Below are positions 11,390-11,595 of a stretch of 11,595 nt of DNA, one piece after another. A model generated the notes under the pieces. That model saw only the letters and a program-made list of their open reading frames with translations, searched no databases and was not told where the DNA came from. How positions within the stretch are numbered: position 1 is the first letter of the stretch; each line of letters starts with the position of its first letter. This stretch comes from Thermoleophilia bacterium (GTDB lineage: Bacteria > Actinomycetota > Thermoleophilia > Gaiellales > Gaiellaceae), in assembly GCA_014534415.1 (NCBI GenBank), contig JACVRM010000060.1, positions 1 through 11,595 of the forward strand. Reading direction: 5' to 3'. The translations under genes were made by a program, and so were the position numbers.

Positions 11390-11396
11390 TTCGGTT

Positions 11397-11412
11397 CTGC
11401 CCCACGTGGCAG
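11397..11412. promoter_or_regulatory. Inverted repeat around CACGTG in the divergent spacer
   Basis: CTGCC (11397-11401) and GGCAG (11408-11412) flank CCACGT, giving a near-symmetrical site centred on CACGTG. It falls between the TAGACT box and the ribosome-binding site GAGGAGGG (11422-11429), where a bound repressor or an RNA hairpin could act. Confidence 0.3.
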
Positions 11413-11431
11413 GGCTGAAACGAGGAGGGTC

Positions 11432-11595
11432 ATGGGCGACGCCCGCAGCGATCGGATGGCCAAGAACGAGGTGCTGTTTCGCAGCCTGAACGAGCGCGTT
11501 CGAGAGATCACGGACACGCTTGCCCTGAACGGCGTCGTCGAGAATCGCGCGCTCGAGGAGTACTTGTGCGAGTGCGCAGACGAGCAGTGCATGGA
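11432..11595 (+). CDS. Small protein with NExLFR helix and CECxDxxC motif, paralogue B (cut by right edge)
   Basis: The 54 visible codons start at ATG 11432 behind a strong GAGGAGGG site. Residues 10-30 (AKNEVLFRSLNERVREITDT) match the helix of the neighbouring minus-strand protein (AQNEQLFRAANDRLKDRLNQ), and CECADEQC at 46-53 matches its CECSDGDC. A six-residue longer spacer (NRALEEYL region) separates helix and Cys motif. The beta-like C-terminal half expected from the paralogue lies beyond the window. Divergent arrangement of two related genes suggests an old inverted duplication. The function is unknown. Confidence 0.85.
   Translation, partial: MGDARSDRMAKNEVLFRSLNERVREITDTLALNGVVENRALEEYLCECADEQCM

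Noticed and set aside
1..11595. CRISPR arrays, insertion sequences, tRNA/rRNA genes, prophage or defence genes
   Set aside because: No regularly spaced repeats, transposase motifs, tRNA T-arms or rRNA segments were seen on either strand.

Overview
The window is GC-rich DNA with dense, short-spaced genes, GTG starts and several leaderless-looking genes (TANNNT box six bases before a GTG). The GarA-like/FtsR-like gene pair, a single-motif RsiG homologue and a CDP-alcohol phosphatidyltransferase followed by a sugar nucleotidyltransferase all point to Actinomycetota. The small Cys-motif protein families at the right end suggest a deep lineage such as Thermoleophilia; that class-level placement is an inference.

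Left part (1-2165). The N-terminal 170 codons of an RpoD-type sigma factor run off the left edge on the minus strand. Upstream of it is a ~570 bp gene-free stretch holding the best candidate for something undescribed: a plus-strand promoter-like box pair (865-892), a ~105 nt region whose 5' and 3' ends pair perfectly (901-908 with 995-1002), and seven T's directly after. It reads like an independent small structured RNA. Next come a small two-helix membrane protein (plus strand), a convergent overlapping small ORF, and a four-helix membrane protein.

Centre (2166-8062, all minus strand). In transcription order: CDP-alcohol phosphatidyltransferase (pgsA/cardiolipin synthase type), an 837-residue nucleotidyltransferase/hexapeptide/degenerate phosphohexomutase fusion, a short RsiG-like c-di-GMP-responsive anti-sigma candidate, a zinc-ribbon plus FHA protein of the GarA/OdhI type, an FtsR-type MerR regulator, adenine phosphoribosyltransferase, then (after a strong hairpin) a Cys-rich protein of unknown function. 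Three junctions are 4-base GTGA/ATGA overlaps, so much of the block is probably one operon linking envelope lipid and sugar metabolism, central carbon control (GarA), division control (FtsR) and c-di-GMP signalling (RsiG).

Right part (8063-11595). A minimal HutF-type formimidoylglutamate deiminase homologue is divergent from pgsA. It is followed by a small one-helix ORF, a 69-residue conserved-looking protein, a two-helix membrane protein with a Thr/Pro linker and extracytoplasmic domain, and a divergent pair of paralogous small proteins sharing an NExLFR...CECxDxxC pattern. The second paralogue is cut by the right edge. Intergenic regions here hold several long perfect inverted repeats enclosing inner hairpins; most lie just after stop codons and probably act as terminators without U-tracts.
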